64,000 nt of DNA from Nomia melanderi (Eukaryota; Arthropoda; Insecta; Hymenoptera; Halictidae): assembly GCF_051020985.1 (NCBI RefSeq), contig NC_134999.1:8370001-8434000 (forward strand), given 5' to 3'. The notes below the pieces were generated by a model. It saw only the letters and a list, made by a program, of their open reading frames with translations. It ran no database searches and was not told the origin of the DNA. Below, one piece after another: positions 38,841 to 52,199 of the stretch. The first letter of the stretch is position 1. Each line of letters begins with the position of its first letter. A program made the translations under genes and the position numbers.

Positions 38841-39477
38841 TTGGAAACCTGGATTGTATAGTCTAAAGTCATTTTCGACCAAAAGTATCCGGACCTGCGC
38901 ATCGGTCAGCCGGATGTAGCCTTGGTCCCTATGAGACCTCGCCCTGGTGTCCAATCACTGCTAAGTCAAATGAATACACCCGAACTACCTGGCAATTCAG
39001 CCCGACGGAATCCAAGTTTTGCACTTTGGAAACCTGGTTTGTATAGTCTAAAGTCAATTTCGACCAAAAGTATCCCGACCTTCCCATCGGTCAGTCGGAT
39101 GTAGCCTTGGTCCGTATGAGACCTCGCCCTGGTGTCCAATCACTGCTAAGTCAAATGGCTACCCCCGACCTTCCTGGCAATTCTGGCCGACGGAATCCAA
39201 GTTTTGCACTTTGGAAACCTGGATTGTATAGTCTAAAGTCATTTTCGACCAAAAGTATCCGGACCTGCGCATCGGTCAGCCGGATGTAGCCTTGGTCCCT
39301 ATGAGACCTCGCCCTGGTGTCCAATCACTGCTAAGTCAAATGAATACACCCGAACTACCTGGCAATTCAGCCCGACGGAATCCAAGTTTTGCACTTTGGA
39401 AACCTGGTTTGTATAGTCTAAAGTCAATTTCGACCAAAAGTATCCCGACCTTCCCATCGGTCAGTCGGATGTAGCCT
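38803..39477 (+). repeat. Duplication of a 370-bp dimer
   Basis: About 38,807-39,107 repeats at 39,177-39,477, exactly two monomers on. Shared variants are ggacctgcgcatcgg, gaatacacccgaac, ggcaattcagcccgac and ggtcagtcggatg. The intervening monomer has its own allele ttggtccgtatgag. The repeated parts look identical by eye. Confidence 0.85.
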
Positions 39478-41826
39478 TGGAACCTATGAGACCTCGTCCT
39501 GGAGTCCGATCACTGCTAAGTCAAATAACTACGCCCGACCTTCCTGGCAATTCTGCCCGACGGAATCCAAGTTTTCCACTTTGGAAACCTGGATTGTATA
39601 GTCTAAGGTCAATTTCGACCAACAGTATCCCGACCTTCCCATCGGTCAGCCGGATGTAGCCTTGGTCCCTATGAGATCTCGTCCTGGAGTCCCATCACTG
39701 GAAAGTCAAATGGCTACGCCCGACCATCCTGGCAATTCTGGCTGACGGAATCCAAGTTTTCCACTTTGGCAACCTGGTTTGTATAGTCTAAAGTCATTTT
39801 CGACCAAAAGTATCCCGATCTTCCAATCGGTCAGCTGGATGTAGCCTTGGTCCCTATGAGACCTCGTCCTGGGTTCCCATCACTGCTAAGTCAAATGGCT
39901 ACCTCCGACCTTCCTGGTAATTCTGCCCGACGGAATCCAAGTTTTGCACTTTGGAAACCTGGATTGTATAGTCTAAAGTAAATTTCGACCAAAAGTATCC
40001 CGACCTTCCCATCGGTCAGCCGGATGTAGCCTTAGTAGCTATGAGACCTTGTCCTGCACTCACATCACTGCTAAGTCAAATGTCTACCCCCGACCTTCAT
40101 GGCAATTCTGCCCGACGGAATCCAAGTTTTCCACTTTGGAAACCTGGATTGTATAGTCTAAAGTCAATTTCGACCAAAAGTTTCCCGACCTTCCCATCGG
40201 TCAGCCGGATGTAGCCTTCGTCCCTATGAGACATCGTCCTGGAGTCCCATCACTGCTAAGTCAAATGGCTACCCCCGACATTCCTGGCAATTCTGCCCTA
40301 AGGAATCCTAGTTTTGCACTTTGGAAACCTGGATTGTATCGTCTAAAGTCAATTTCGACCAAAAGTATCCCGACCTTCCCATCGGTCAGCCGGATGTAGC
40401 CTTCGTCCCTATAGGACATCGTCCTGGAGTCCCATCACTGCTAAGTCAAATGGCTACCCCCGACCTACCTGGCAATCCTGCCCGACGGAATCCAAGTTTT
40501 CCACTTTGGAAACCTGGTTTCTATAGTCTAAAGTCAATTTCGACCAAAAGTATCCCGACCTTCCCATCGGTCAGCCGGATGTAGCCTTGGAACCTATGAG
40601 ACCTCGTCCTGGAGTCCCATCACTGCTAAGTCAAATGACTACCCCCGACCTTCCTGGTAATTCTGGCCGACGGAATGCAAGTTTTCCACTTTGGAAAGCT
40701 GGATTGTATAGTCTAAAGTTAATTTCGACCAAAAGTGTCCGGAACTACCCATCGGTCAGCCGGATGTAGCCTTGGAACCTATGAGACCTCGTCCTGGAGT
40801 CCCATCACAGCTAAGTCGAATGGCTCCCCCGACCTTCCTGGCAATTCCGGCCGACGGAATCCAAGTTTTCCACTTTGGAAACCTGGTTTGTATAGCCTAA
40901 AGTCAATTTCGACCAAAAGTATCCCGACCTTCCCATCGGTCAGCCGGATGTAGCCTTGGTCCCTATTAGACCTCTCCCTGGTGTCCAATCACTTCTAAGT
41001 CAAATGGCTTCCCCCGACCTTCCTGGCAATTCTGCCCGATGGAATCCATGTTTTCCACTTTGGAAACCTGGTTTGGATAGTCTAAAGTCAATTTCGACTA
41101 AAAGTATCCCGAACTTCCCATGGGTCAGCCGGATGTAGCATTCGTCCCTATGAGACCTCTCCCTGGTGTCCAATCACTTCTAAGTCAAATGGCTTCCCCC
41201 GACCTTCCTGGCAATTCTAGCCGATGGAATCCAAGTTTTCCACTTTGGAAACCAGGATTGAATGGTCTAAAGTCAATTTCGACCAAAAGTATCCCGACCT
41301 TCCCATCGGTCAGCCGGATGTAGCCTTCGTCCCTATGAGACATCGTCCTGGAGTCCCATCACTGCTAAGTCAAATGGCTACCCCCGACATTCCTGGCTAT
41401 TCTGCCCGCCGGAATCCTAGTTTTGCACATTGGAAACCTGGATTGTATAGTCTAAAGTCAATTTCGTCCAAAAGTATCCCGAACTTCCCATGGGTCTGCC
41501 GGATGTAGCCTTCGTCCCTATGAGACATCGTCGTGATGTCCCATCACTGCTAAGTCAAATGGCTACCCCCGACCTTCCTGGCTATTCTGCCCGACGGTGT
41601 CCAAGTTTTTCACTTTGGAAACCTGGTTTGAATAGTCTACAGTCAATTTCGACCAAAAGTATCCAGGCCTTCCCATCGGTCAGCCGGATGAAGCCTTGGT
41701 TCCTATAGGACATCGTCCTGGAGTCCCATCACTGCTAAGTCAAATGGCTACCCCCGACCTACCTGGCAATCCTGCCCGACGGAATCCAAGTTTTCCACTT
41801 TGGAAACCTGGTTTGTATAGTCTAAA

Positions 41827-43047
41827 GTCAATTTCGACCAAAAGTATCCAGACCTTCCCATCGGACAGCCGGATGTAGCCTTGGACCCTATGAGACCTCG
41901 CCCTGGTGTCCCATCACTGCTAAGTCAAATAACTACACCCAACCTTCCTGGCAATTCTGCCCGACGGTGTCCAAGTTTTTCACTTTGGAAACCTGGTTTG
42001 AATAGTCTACAGTCAATTTCGACCAAAAGTATCCAGGCCTTCCCATCGGTCAGCCGGATGAAGCCTTGGTTCCTATGAGACCTCGCCCTGGTGTCCAATC
42101 ACTGCTAAGTCAAATGGCTACCCCCGACCTTCCTGGCAATTCTGCACGACGTAATCCAAGTTTTCCACTTTGGAAACCTGGATTGTATAGTCTAAAGACT
42201 ATTTCGACCAAAAGAATCCCGGCCTACCCATCGGTCAGCCGGATGTAGCCTTGGTCCCTATGAGACCTCGTCGAGGAGTCCCATCACAGCTATGTCAAGT
42301 GGCAGCTACCCCCGACATTCCTGGCTACTCCGCCCGACGGAATCCAAGTTTTCCACTTTGAAAACCTGATTTCTATAGTGTAAAGTCAATTTCGACCAAA
42401 AGTATTCCGACCTTCCCATCAGTCAGTCGGATGTAGCCTTGGTCCGTATGAGACCTCGCCCTGGTGTCCAATCACTGCTAAGTCAAATGGCTACCCCCGA
42501 CCTTCCTGGCAATTCTGCCCGACGTAATCCATGTTTTGCACTTTGGAAACCTGGACTGTATTGTCTAAAGTCAATTTCGACCAAAAGTATACCGACCTTC
42601 ACATCGGTCAACCGGATGTAGCCTTGGTCCCTATGAGACCTCGTCCTGGAGTCCCATCACAGCTAAGTCAAATGGCTCCCCCGATCTTCCTGGCAATTCT
42701 GGCCAACGGAATCCGAGTTTTCCGCCTTGGCAGCCTGGTTTGTATAGTCTAAAGTCATTTTCGACCAAAAGTATCCCGACCTTCCCATCGGTCAGTCGGA
42801 TGTAGCCTTCGTCCCTATGAGACAACGTCCAGGAGTCCCATCACTGCTAAGTCAAACGGCTACCCCCGACCTTCCTGGCAATTCTGCCCGCCGGAATCCA
42901 AGTTTTGCACTTTGGAAACCTGGATTGTATAGTGTAAAGTCAATTTCGACCAAAAGTATCCCGAACTTCCCATCGGTCAGCTGGATGTAGTCTTGGTCCC
43001 TATGATACCTCGTCCTGGGTTCCCATCACTGCTAAGTCAAATGGCTA
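41827..43047 (+). repeat. 1.22-kb duplicated block D8, copy 1 (offset 4,440 bp)
   Basis: This pairs with 46,267-47,487. I found two single-base differences: gatttctatag against gatttttatag near 42,370, and atccgagtt against atccaagtt near 42,715. The block includes the 188-bp monomer, tcaaataactacacccaacc, gtgtccaagtttttcac, ctaaagactatttcg and gtattccgacc. It starts and stops sharply within monomers. Confidence 0.9.
42251..42438 (+). repeat. 188-bp monomer variant with 3-bp insertion
   Basis: This copy carries three extra bases, reading gtggcagctacccc where the consensus reads atggctacccc. The only other copy I found is at 46,691-46,878, exactly 4,440 bp away inside the 1.22-kb duplicated block. 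The insertion is a useful private marker for that duplication. Confidence 0.85.
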
Positions 43048-44842
43048 CCCCCGACCTTCCTGGTAATTCTTACCGACGTAATCCAAGTTTTCCACTTTGG
43101 AAACCTGGATTGTATAGTCTAAAGTCAATTTCGACTAAAAGTATCCCGACCTTCCCATCGGTCAGCCGGATGTAGCCTTCGTCCCTATGAGACATCGTCC
43201 TGGAGTCCCATCACAGCTAAGTCAAATGGCTACCCCCGACCTTCCTGGAAATTCTGGCCGACGGAATCCAAGTTTTCCACTTTGGAAACCTGGATTGTTT
43301 AGTCTAAACTCAATTTCGACCAAAAGTATCCCGCACTTCCCATCGGTCAGCCGGATGTAGGCCTTGGAAACTATGAGACCTCGTCCTGGAGTCCCATCAC
43401 TGCTAAGTCAAATGGCTACCCCCGACCTACCTGGCAATCCTGCCCGACGGAATCCAAGTTTTCCACTTTGGAAACCTGGTTTGTATAGTCTAAAGTCAAT
43501 TTCGACCAAAAGTATCCCGACCTTCCCATCGGTCAGCCGGATGTAGCCTTGGAACCTATGAGACCTCGTCCTGGAGTCCCATCACTGCTAAGTCAAATGA
43601 CTACCCCCGACCTTCCTGGTAATTCTGGCCGACGGAATGCAAGTTTTCCACTTTGGAAACCTGGATTGTATAGTCTAAAGTTAATTTCGACCAAAAGTGT
43701 CCGGAACTTCCCATCGGTCAGCCGGATGTAGCCTTGGAACCTATGAGACCTCGTCCTGGAGTCCCATCACAGCTAAGTCGAATGGCTCCCCCGACCTTCC
43801 TGGCACTTCCGGCCGACGGAATCCAAGTTTTCCACTTTGGAAACCTGGTTTGTATAGCCTAAAATCAATTTCGACCAAAAGTATCCCGACCTTCCCATCG
43901 GTCAACCGGATGTAGCCTTGGTCCCTATTAGACCTCTCCCTGGTGTCCAATCACTTCTAAGTCAAATGGCTTCCCCCGACCTTCCTGGCAATTCTGGCCG
44001 ATGGAATCCAAGTTTTCCACTTTGGAAACCAGGATTGAATGGTCTAAAGTCAATTTCGACCAAAAGTATCCCGACCTTCCCATCGGTCAGCCGTATGTAG
44101 CCTTCGTCCCTATGAGACATCGTCCTGGAGTCCCATCACTGCTAAGTCAAATGGCTACCCCCGACATTCCTGGCTATTCTGCCCGCCGGAATCCTAGTTT
44201 TGCACATTGGAAACCTGGATTGTATAGTCTAAAGTCAATTTCGACCAAAAGTATCCCGAACTTCCCATGGGTCTGCCGGATGTAGCCTTCGTCCCTATGA
44301 GACATCGTCGTGATGTCCCATCACTGCTAAGTCAAATGGCTACCCCCGACCTTCCTGGCAATTCCGGCCGATGGAATCCAAGTTTTCCACTTTGGAAACC
44401 TGGTTTGTATAGTCTAAAGTCAATTTCGACTAAAAGTATCCCGAACTTCCCATGGGTCAGCCGGATGTAGCATTCGTCCCTATGATACCTCTCCCTGGTG
44501 TCCAATCACTTCTAAGTCAAATGGCTTCCCCCGACCTTCCTGGCAATTCTGGCCGATGGAATCCAAGTTTTCCACTTTGGCAGCCTGGTTTGTATAGTCT
44601 AAAGTCATTTTCGACCAAAAGTATCCCGACCTTCCCATCGGTCAGTCGGATGTAGCCTTGGTCCCTATGAGACCTCGTCCTGGAGTGCCATCACTGCTAA
44701 GTCAAATGGCTACCCCCGACCTTCCTGGCAATTCTGCCCGCCGGAATCCAAGTTTTCCACTTTGGCAACCTGGTTTGTACAGTCTAAAGTCATTTTCGAC
44801 CAAAAGTATCCCGACCTTCCCATCGGTCAGTCGGATGTAGCC

Positions 44843-45027
44843 TTGGTCCCTATGAGACCTCGTCCTGGAGTCCCATCACTGCTAAGTCAAATGGCTACCC
44901 CCGACCTACCTGGCAATCCTGCCCGACGGAATCCAAGTTTTCCACTTTGGAAACCTGGTTTGTATAGTCTAAAGTCAATTTCGACCAAAAGTATCCCGAC
45001 CTTCCCATCGGTCAGCCGGATGTAGCC
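44843..45027 (+). repeat. Representative 185-bp monomer, near consensus
   Basis: This copy differs from my eye-built consensus at only two positions (gacctacc for gaccttcc, and aatcct for aattct), so it is a good type monomer. Numbered from its TTG, position 22 starts cctgg, 40 ctaagtcaa, 58 cccgaccttcc, 97-119 two overlapping short dyads, 119-130 gtatagtctaaa, 140-152 cgaccaaaagtat and 168-185 ggtcagccggatgtagcc. Words in the first half recur in order in the second half: cctgg at 22 and 112, ctaagtcaa at 40 and ctaaagtcaa at 127, cccgaccttcc at 58 and 153, cgga at 85 and 175. This suggests the monomer began as a dimer of a unit near 92 bp. Confidence 0.9.
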
Positions 45028-46266
45028 TTGGAACCTATGAGACCTCGTCCTGGAGTCCCATCACTGCTAAGTCAAATGACTACCCCCGACCTTCCTGGTA
45101 ATTCTGGCCGACGGAATGCAAGTTTTCCACTTTGGAATGCTGGATTGTATAGTCTAAAGTTAATTTCGACCAAAAGTGTCCGGAACTTCCCATCGGTCAG
45201 CCGGATGTAGCCTTGGAACCTATGAGACCTCGTCCTGGAGTCCCATCACAGCTAAGTCGAATGGCTCCCCCGACCTTCCTGGCAATTCCGGCCGACGGAA
45301 TCCAAGTTTTCCACTTTGGAAACCTGGTTTGTATAGCCTAAAGTCAATTTCGACCAAAAGTATCCCGAACTTCCCATGGGTCTGCCGGATGTAGCCTTCG
45401 TCCCTATGAGACATCGTCGTGATGTCCCATCACTGCAAAGTCAAATGGCTACCCCCGACCTTCCTGGCTATTCTGCCCGGCGGTGTCCAAGTTTTTCACT
45501 TTGGAAACCTGGTTTGAATAGTCTACAGTCAATTTCGAACAAAAGTATCCAGGCCTTCCCATCGGTCAGCCGGATGAAGCCTTGGTTCCTATGAGACCTC
45601 GCCCTGGTGTCCAATCACTGCTAAGTCAAATGGCTACCCCCGACCTTCCTGGCAATTCTGCCCGACGGAATACAAGTTTTCCACTTTGGAAAGCTGGATT
45701 GTATAGTCTAAAGTTAATTTCGACCAAAAGTGTCCGGAACTTCCCATCGGTCAGCCGGATGTAGCCTTGGAACCTATGAGACCTCGTCCTGGAGTCCCAT
45801 CACTTCTAAGTCAAATGGCTACCCACGACCTTCCTGGCAATTCTGCCCGACGGAATACAAGTTTTTCACTTTGGAAACCTGGATTGTATAGTCTAAAGTC
45901 AATTTCGACCAAAAGTATCCCGACCTTCCCATCGGTCAGCCGGATGTAGCCTTCGTCCCTATGAGACATCGTCCTGGAGTCCCATCACAGCTAAGTCGAA
46001 TGGCTCCCCCGACCTTCCTGGCAATTCCGGCAGACGGAATCCAAGTTTTCCACTTTGGAAACCTGGATTGTATAGTCTAAAGTCAATTTCGACCAAAAGT
46101 ATCCCGACCTTCCCATCGGTCAGCCGGATGTAGCCTTGGTCCCTATTAGACCTCTCCCTGGTGTCCAATCACTTCTAAGTCAAATGGCTTCCCCCGACCT
46201 TCCTGGCAATTCTGCCCGATGGAATCTATGTTTTCCACTTTGGAAACCTGGTTTGTATAGTCTAAA

Positions 46267-47487
46267 CTCAATTTCGACCAAAAGTATCCAGACCTTCCCA
46301 TCGGACAGCCGGATGTAGCCTTGGACCCTATGAGACCTCGCCCTGGTGTCCCATCACTGCTAAGTCAAATAACTACACCCAACCTTCCTGGCAATTCTGC
46401 CCGACGGTGTCCAAGTTTTTCACTTTGGAAACCTGGTTTGAATAGTCTACAGTCAATTTCGACCAAAAGTATCCAGGCCTTCCCATCGGTCAGCCGGATG
46501 AAGCCTTGGTTCCTATGAGACCTCGCCCTGGTGTCCAATCACTGCTAAGTCAAATGGCTACCCCCGACCTTCCTGGCAATTCTGCACGACGTAATCCAAG
46601 TTTTCCACTTTGGAAACCTGGATTGTATAGTCTAAAGACTATTTCGACCAAAAGAATCCCGGCCTACCCATCGGTCAGCCGGATGTAGCCTTGGTCCCTA
46701 TGAGACCTCGTCGAGGAGTCCCATCACAGCTATGTCAAGTGGCAGCTACCCCCGACATTCCTGGCTACTCCGCCCGACGGAATCCAAGTTTTCCACTTTG
46801 AAAACCTGATTTTTATAGTGTAAAGTCAATTTCGACCAAAAGTATTCCGACCTTCCCATCAGTCAGTCGGATGTAGCCTTGGTCCGTATGAGACCTCGCC
46901 CTGGTGTCCAATCACTGCTAAGTCAAATGGCTACCCCCGACCTTCCTGGCAATTCTGCCCGACGTAATCCATGTTTTGCACTTTGGAAACCTGGACTGTA
47001 TTGTCTAAAGTCAATTTCGACCAAAAGTATACCGACCTTCACATCGGTCAACCGGATGTAGCCTTGGTCCCTATGAGACCTCGTCCTGGAGTCCCATCAC
47101 AGCTAAGTCAAATGGCTCCCCCGATCTTCCTGGCAATTCTGGCCAACGGAATCCAAGTTTTCCGCCTTGGCAGCCTGGTTTGTATAGTCTAAAGTCATTT
47201 TCGACCAAAAGTATCCCGACCTTCCCATCGGTCAGTCGGATGTAGCCTTCGTCCCTATGAGACAACGTCCAGGAGTCCCATCACTGCTAAGTCAAACGGC
47301 TACCCCCGACCTTCCTGGCAATTCTGCCCGCCGGAATCCAAGTTTTGCACTTTGGAAACCTGGATTGTATAGTGTAAAGTCAATTTCGACCAAAAGTATC
47401 CCGAACTTCCCATCGGTCAGCTGGATGTAGTCTTGGTCCCTATGATACCTCGTCCTGGGTTCCCATCACTGCTAAGTCAAATGGCTA
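46267..47487 (+). repeat. 1.22-kb duplicated block D8, copy 2
   Basis: This is the partner of 41,827-43,047. Upstream the sequence is gatggaatctatg, downstream ggctatacacgacattcc, both unlike the flanks of copy 1. A shorter piece with tcaaataactacacccaacc also occurs near 47,790-47,920, and the gattt-ctatagtg variant recurs near 48,105, so parts of the same haplotype continue to the right in scrambled order. Confidence 0.9.
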
Positions 47488-50400
47488 TACACGACATTCC
47501 TGGCTATTCTGCCCGACGGAATCCTAGCTTTGCACTTTGGAAACCTGGATTGTATAGTCTGAAGTCAATTTCGACCAAAAGTATCCCGAACTTCCCATGG
47601 GTCTGCCGGATGTAGCCTTCGTCCCTATGAGACATCGTCGTGATGTCCCATCACTGCTAAGTCAAATGGCTACCCACGACATTCCTGGCTATTCTGCCCG
47701 ACGGAATCCTAGTTTTGCCCTTTGGAAACCTGGATTGTATAGTCTAAAGTCAATTTCGACCAAAAGTATCCCGACCTTCCCATCGGACAGCCGGATGTAG
47801 CCTTGGTCCCTATGAGACCTCGCCCTGGTGTCCCATCACTGCTAAGTCAAATAACTACACCCAACCTTCCTGGCAATTCTGCCCGACGGTGTCCAAGTTT
47901 TTCACTTTGGAAACCTGGTTTGAATAGTCTAAAGTAAATTTCGACCAAAAGTATCCCGACCTTCCCATCGGTCAGCCGGATGTAGCATTGGACCCTATGA
48001 GTCCTCGCCCTGGTGTCCAATCACTGCTAAGTCAAATGGCTACCCCCGACCTTCCTGGCAATTCTGCCCGACGGAATCCAAGTTTTCCACTTTGAAAACC
48101 TGATTTCTATAGTGTAAAGTCAATTTCGACCAAAAGTATTCCGACCTTCCCATCAGTCAGTCGGATGTAGCCTTCGTCCCTATGAGACCTCTCCCAGGTG
48201 TCCAATCACTGCTAAGTCAAATGGCTTCCCCCGACCTTCCTGGCAATTCTGGCCGACGGAATCCAAGTTTTCCAGTCTGGAAACCCGGATTGTATAGTCT
48301 AAAGTCAATTTCGAACAAAAGTATCCCGACCTTCCCATCGGTCAGCCGGATGTTGCATTCGTCCCTATGAGACATCGTCCTGGAGTCCCATCACTGCTAA
48401 GTCAAATGAATATCCCCGACATTCCTGGCAATTCTGCCCGACGGAATCCAAGTTTTGCACTTTGGAAACCTGAATTGTATAGTCTAAATAAATTTCGACC
48501 AAAAGTATCCCGACCTTCCCATCGGTCAGCCGGATGTAGCCTTAGTAGCTATGAGACCTTGTCCGGCACTCACATCACTGCTAAGTCAAATGGCTACCCC
48601 CGACCTTCCTGGCTATTTTGCCCGACGGAATCCAAGCTTTCCACTTTGGCAACCTTGTTTGTATAGTCAAAAGTCATTTTCGACCAAAAGTATCCAGACC
48701 TTCCCATCGGACAGCCGGATGTAGCCTTGGTCCCTATGAGACCTCGCCCTGGTGTCCAATCACTGCTAAGTCAAATGACTACCCCCGACCGTCATGCCAA
48801 TTCTGCCCGACGGAATCCAAGTTTTCCACTTTGGAAACCTGGATTGTATAGTCTAAAGTCAATTTCGACCAAAAGTATCCCGACCTTCACATCGGTCAGC
48901 CGGATGTAGCCTTCGTCCCTATGAGACCTCGTCCTGGAGTCCCATCACTGCTAAGTCAAATGGCTACCCCCGACCTTCATGGCAATTCTGGCCGACGGAA
49001 TCCAAGTTTTCCACTTTGGTAACCTGGTTTGTATAGTCTAAACTCATTTTCGACCAAAAGTATCCCGACCTTCCCATCGGTCAGCCGGATGTAGCCTTCG
49101 TCCCTATGAGTCATCGTCCTGGAGTCCCATCACTGCTAAGTCAAATGGCTACCCCCGACATTCCTGGCTATTCTGCCCGACGGAATCCTAGTTTTGCACA
49201 TTGGAAACCTGGATTGTATAGTCTAAAGTCAATTTCGACCAAAAGTATCCCGAACTTCCAATGGGTCTGCCGGATGTAGCTCGCGTCCCTATGAGACATC
49301 GTCGTGATGTCCAATCACTGCTAAGTCAAATGGCTACCCCCGACCTTCCTGGCAATTCTGCCCGACGGAATCCAAGTTTTCCACTTTGGAAACCTGGATT
49401 GTATAGTCTAAAGTCAATTTCGACCAAAAGTATCCCGACCTTCCCATCGGTCAGCCGGATGTAGCCTTGGAACCTATGAGACCTCGTCCTGGAGTCCCAT
49501 CACTGCTAAGTCAAGTGACTACCCCCGACCTTCCTGGCAATTCTGCCGGACGGAGCCCAAGTTTTCTACTTTGGCAACCTGGTTTGTATAGTGTAAAGTC
49601 AATTTCGACCAAAAGTATCCCGACCCTCCCATCGGTCAGCCGGATGTAGCCTCGGTCCCTATGAGACCTCTCCCTGGTGTCCAATCAGTGCTAAGTCGAA
49701 TGGCTTCCCCCGACCTTCCTGACAATTCCGGCCGACGGAATCCAAGTTTCCCACTTTGGAAACCTGGTTTGTATAGCCTAAAGTCATTTTCGACCAAAAG
49801 TATCCAGACCTGCCCATCGGTCAGCCGGATGTAGCCTTGGTCCCTATGAGACCTCTCCCTGGTGTCCAATCACTGCTAAGACAAATGGCTACACCCTACC
49901 TTCCTGGCAATTCTGGCCGACGGAATCCATGTTTTCCACCTTGGAAACCTGGTTTGTATAGTCTAAAGTCAATTTCGACTAAAAGTATCCCGAACATCCC
50001 ATTGATCAGCCGGATGTAGTCTTGGAACCTATGAGACCTCTCCCTGGTGTCCAATCACTGCTAAGTCAAATGGCTTCCCCCGACCTTCCTGGCAATTCTG
50101 GCCAACGGAATCCAAGTTTTCCACTTTGGAAACCTGGTTTGTATAGTCTAAAGTCATTTTCGACCAAAAGTATCCAGACCTTCCCATCGGTCAGCCTGAT
50201 TTAGCCTTGGTCCCTATGAGATCTCGTCCTGGAGTCCCATCACTGCTAAGTCAAATGGCTACACCGGACCTTCCTGGCAATTCTGGCCGACGGAATCCAA
50301 GTTTTCCACTTTGGAAACCTGGATTGTATAGTCTAAAGGCAATTTCGACCAAAAGTATACCGGCCGTCCCATCGGTCAGCCGGATGTAGCCTTGGAACCT

Positions 50401-52100
50401 ACGAGACCTCGTCCTGGAGTCCCATCACTGCTAAGTCAAGTGGCTACCCCCGACCTTCCTGGCAATTCTGCCCGACGGTATCCAAGTTTTGCACTTTGGA
50501 AACCTGGTTTGTATAGTCTAAAGTCAATTTCGACTAAAAGTATCCCGAACATCCCATTGGTCAGTCGGATGTAGCCTTGGAACCTATGAGACCTCGTCCT
50601 GGAGTCCCATCACTGCTAAGTCAAATGACTACCCCCGACCTTCCTGGCAATTCTGCCCGACGGTGTCCAAGTTTTTCAATGTGGAAACCTGGGTTGTATA
50701 GTCTAAAGCCAATTTCGACCAAAAGTATCCCGACCTTCCCATCGGTCAGCCGGATGTAGCCTTCGTCCCTATGACACATCGTCATGGAGTCCAAACACTG
50801 CTAAGTCAAATGGCTACCCCCGACCTTCCTGGCAATTCTGCCCGACGGAATCCAAGTTTGGCACTTTGGAAACCTGGATTGTATAGTCTAAAGTCAATTT
50901 CGACTAAAAGTATCCCGTACTTCCCATCGGTCAGCCAGATGTAGCCTTGGTCCCTATGAGACCTCGCCCTGGTGTCCAATCACTGCTAAGTCAAATGACA
51001 ACCCCCGACCTTCATGGCAATTCTGCCCGACGGAATCCAAGTTTTCCACTTTGGCAACCTGGTTTGTATAGTCTAAAGTCATTTTCGACCAAAAGTATCC
51101 CGAACTTCCCATTGGTCAGTCGGATGTAGCCTTGGAACCTATGAGACCTCGTCCTGGAGTCCCATCACTGCTAAGTCAAATGGCTGCACCCGACCTTCCT
51201 GGCAATTCTGGCCGACGGAATCCAAGTTTTCCACTTTGGAAACCTAGTTTGTATAGTCTAAAGTCAATTTCGACTGAAAGTAACCCGAACTTCCCATCGG
51301 TCAGCCGGATGTAGCCTTGGTCCCTATGAGACCTGGTCCTGGAGTCCCATCACTGCTAAGTCAAATGGCTACCCCCGACCTACCTGGCAATTCTGCCCGT
51401 CGGAATCCAAGTTTTGCACTTTCGCAACCTGGTTTGTATAGTCTAAAGTCAATTTCGATCAAAAGTATCCAGTCCCCCCCATCGGTCAGCCGGATGTAGC
51501 CTTGGTCCCTATGAGACCTCTCCCTGGTGTCCAATCAGTGCTAAGTCGAATGGCTTCCCCCGACCTTCCTGGCAATTGTGGCCGACGAAATCCAAGTTTT
51601 CCACGCTGAAAACCTGGTTTGTATAGTCTAAAGTCAATTTCGACCAAAAGTATGAAGATCCTACCATCGGTCAGCCGGATGTAGCCTTCGTCCCTATGAG
51701 ACATCTTCCTGGAGTCCCATCAAAGCTAAGTCAAATGGCTCCCCCGAACTTCCTCGCAATTCCGGCCGACGGAATCCAAGTTTTCCACTTTGGCAACCTG
51801 GTTTGTATAGTCTAAAGTCAATTTCGACCATAAGTATCCCGAACTTCCCATGGGTCAGCCGGATGTATCCTTCGTCCCTATGAGACATCGTCGTGGAGTC
51901 CCATCACTGCTAAGCCAAACGGCTACCCCCGACATTCCTGGCAATTCTGCCCGACGGAACCCAAGTTTTCCACTTTGGAAACCTGGATTGTATAGTCTTA
52001 AGTCAATTTCGACCAAATGTATCCCGACCTTCCCATCGATCAGCAGGATGTAGCCTTGGTCCCTATGAGACCTCGTCCTGGAGTCCCATCACAGCTAAGT
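47488..52100 (+). repeat. Satellite monomers with few long duplications
   Basis: About 25 monomers. I noticed only short shared pieces, for example ccaatcagtgctaagtcgaa at 49,681 and 51,531 (1,850 bp apart) and catcgtcgtgatgtcc near 47,633 and 49,308, shared with 41.5-45.4 kb. No gene or other element is visible. This is the least obviously duplicated stretch. Confidence 0.65.
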
Positions 52101-52199
52101 CAAATGGCTACCCCGACCTTCCTGGCAATTCTGGCCGACGGAATCCAAGTTTTCCACTTTGAAAACCTGGTTTGTATAGTCTAAAGTCAATGACGACCA

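Larger units (their letters stand above)
40400..45960 (+). repeat. Local family with recurrent block D7 (about 40.4, 43.4 and 44.8 kb)
   Basis: A 3-4 monomer block occurs near 40,400-41,000, 43,364-44,000 (offset 2,962 bp) and 44,843-45,360 (a further 1,479 bp). Markers are gacctacctggcaatcctgc, gacggaatgcaag, accaaaagtgtccggaac (near 40,732, 43,694, 45,173 and also 45,725) and gctaagtcgaatggc. A second element, aaaccaggattgaatggtc followed by ggctattctgcccgcc, occurs at about 41,250-41,500 and 44,030-44,280 at offset 2,777 bp. The two offsets differ by one monomer, so one was gained or lost between the elements. Confidence 0.78.

Noticed and set aside
44922..44938. A possible CENP-B box: gcccgacggaatccaag compared with the reverse-strand core of the box.
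   Set aside because: It matches seven of nine core positions, which is about what chance gives when both strands of a 185-bp unit are scanned. The two mismatches are in fixed positions in nearly all copies.
44978..44995. tRNA-like B box in tttcgacca, hinting at a SINE or tRNA origin.
   Set aside because: Only the ttcga core fits; flanking required bases differ, and there is no A box at a suitable distance.
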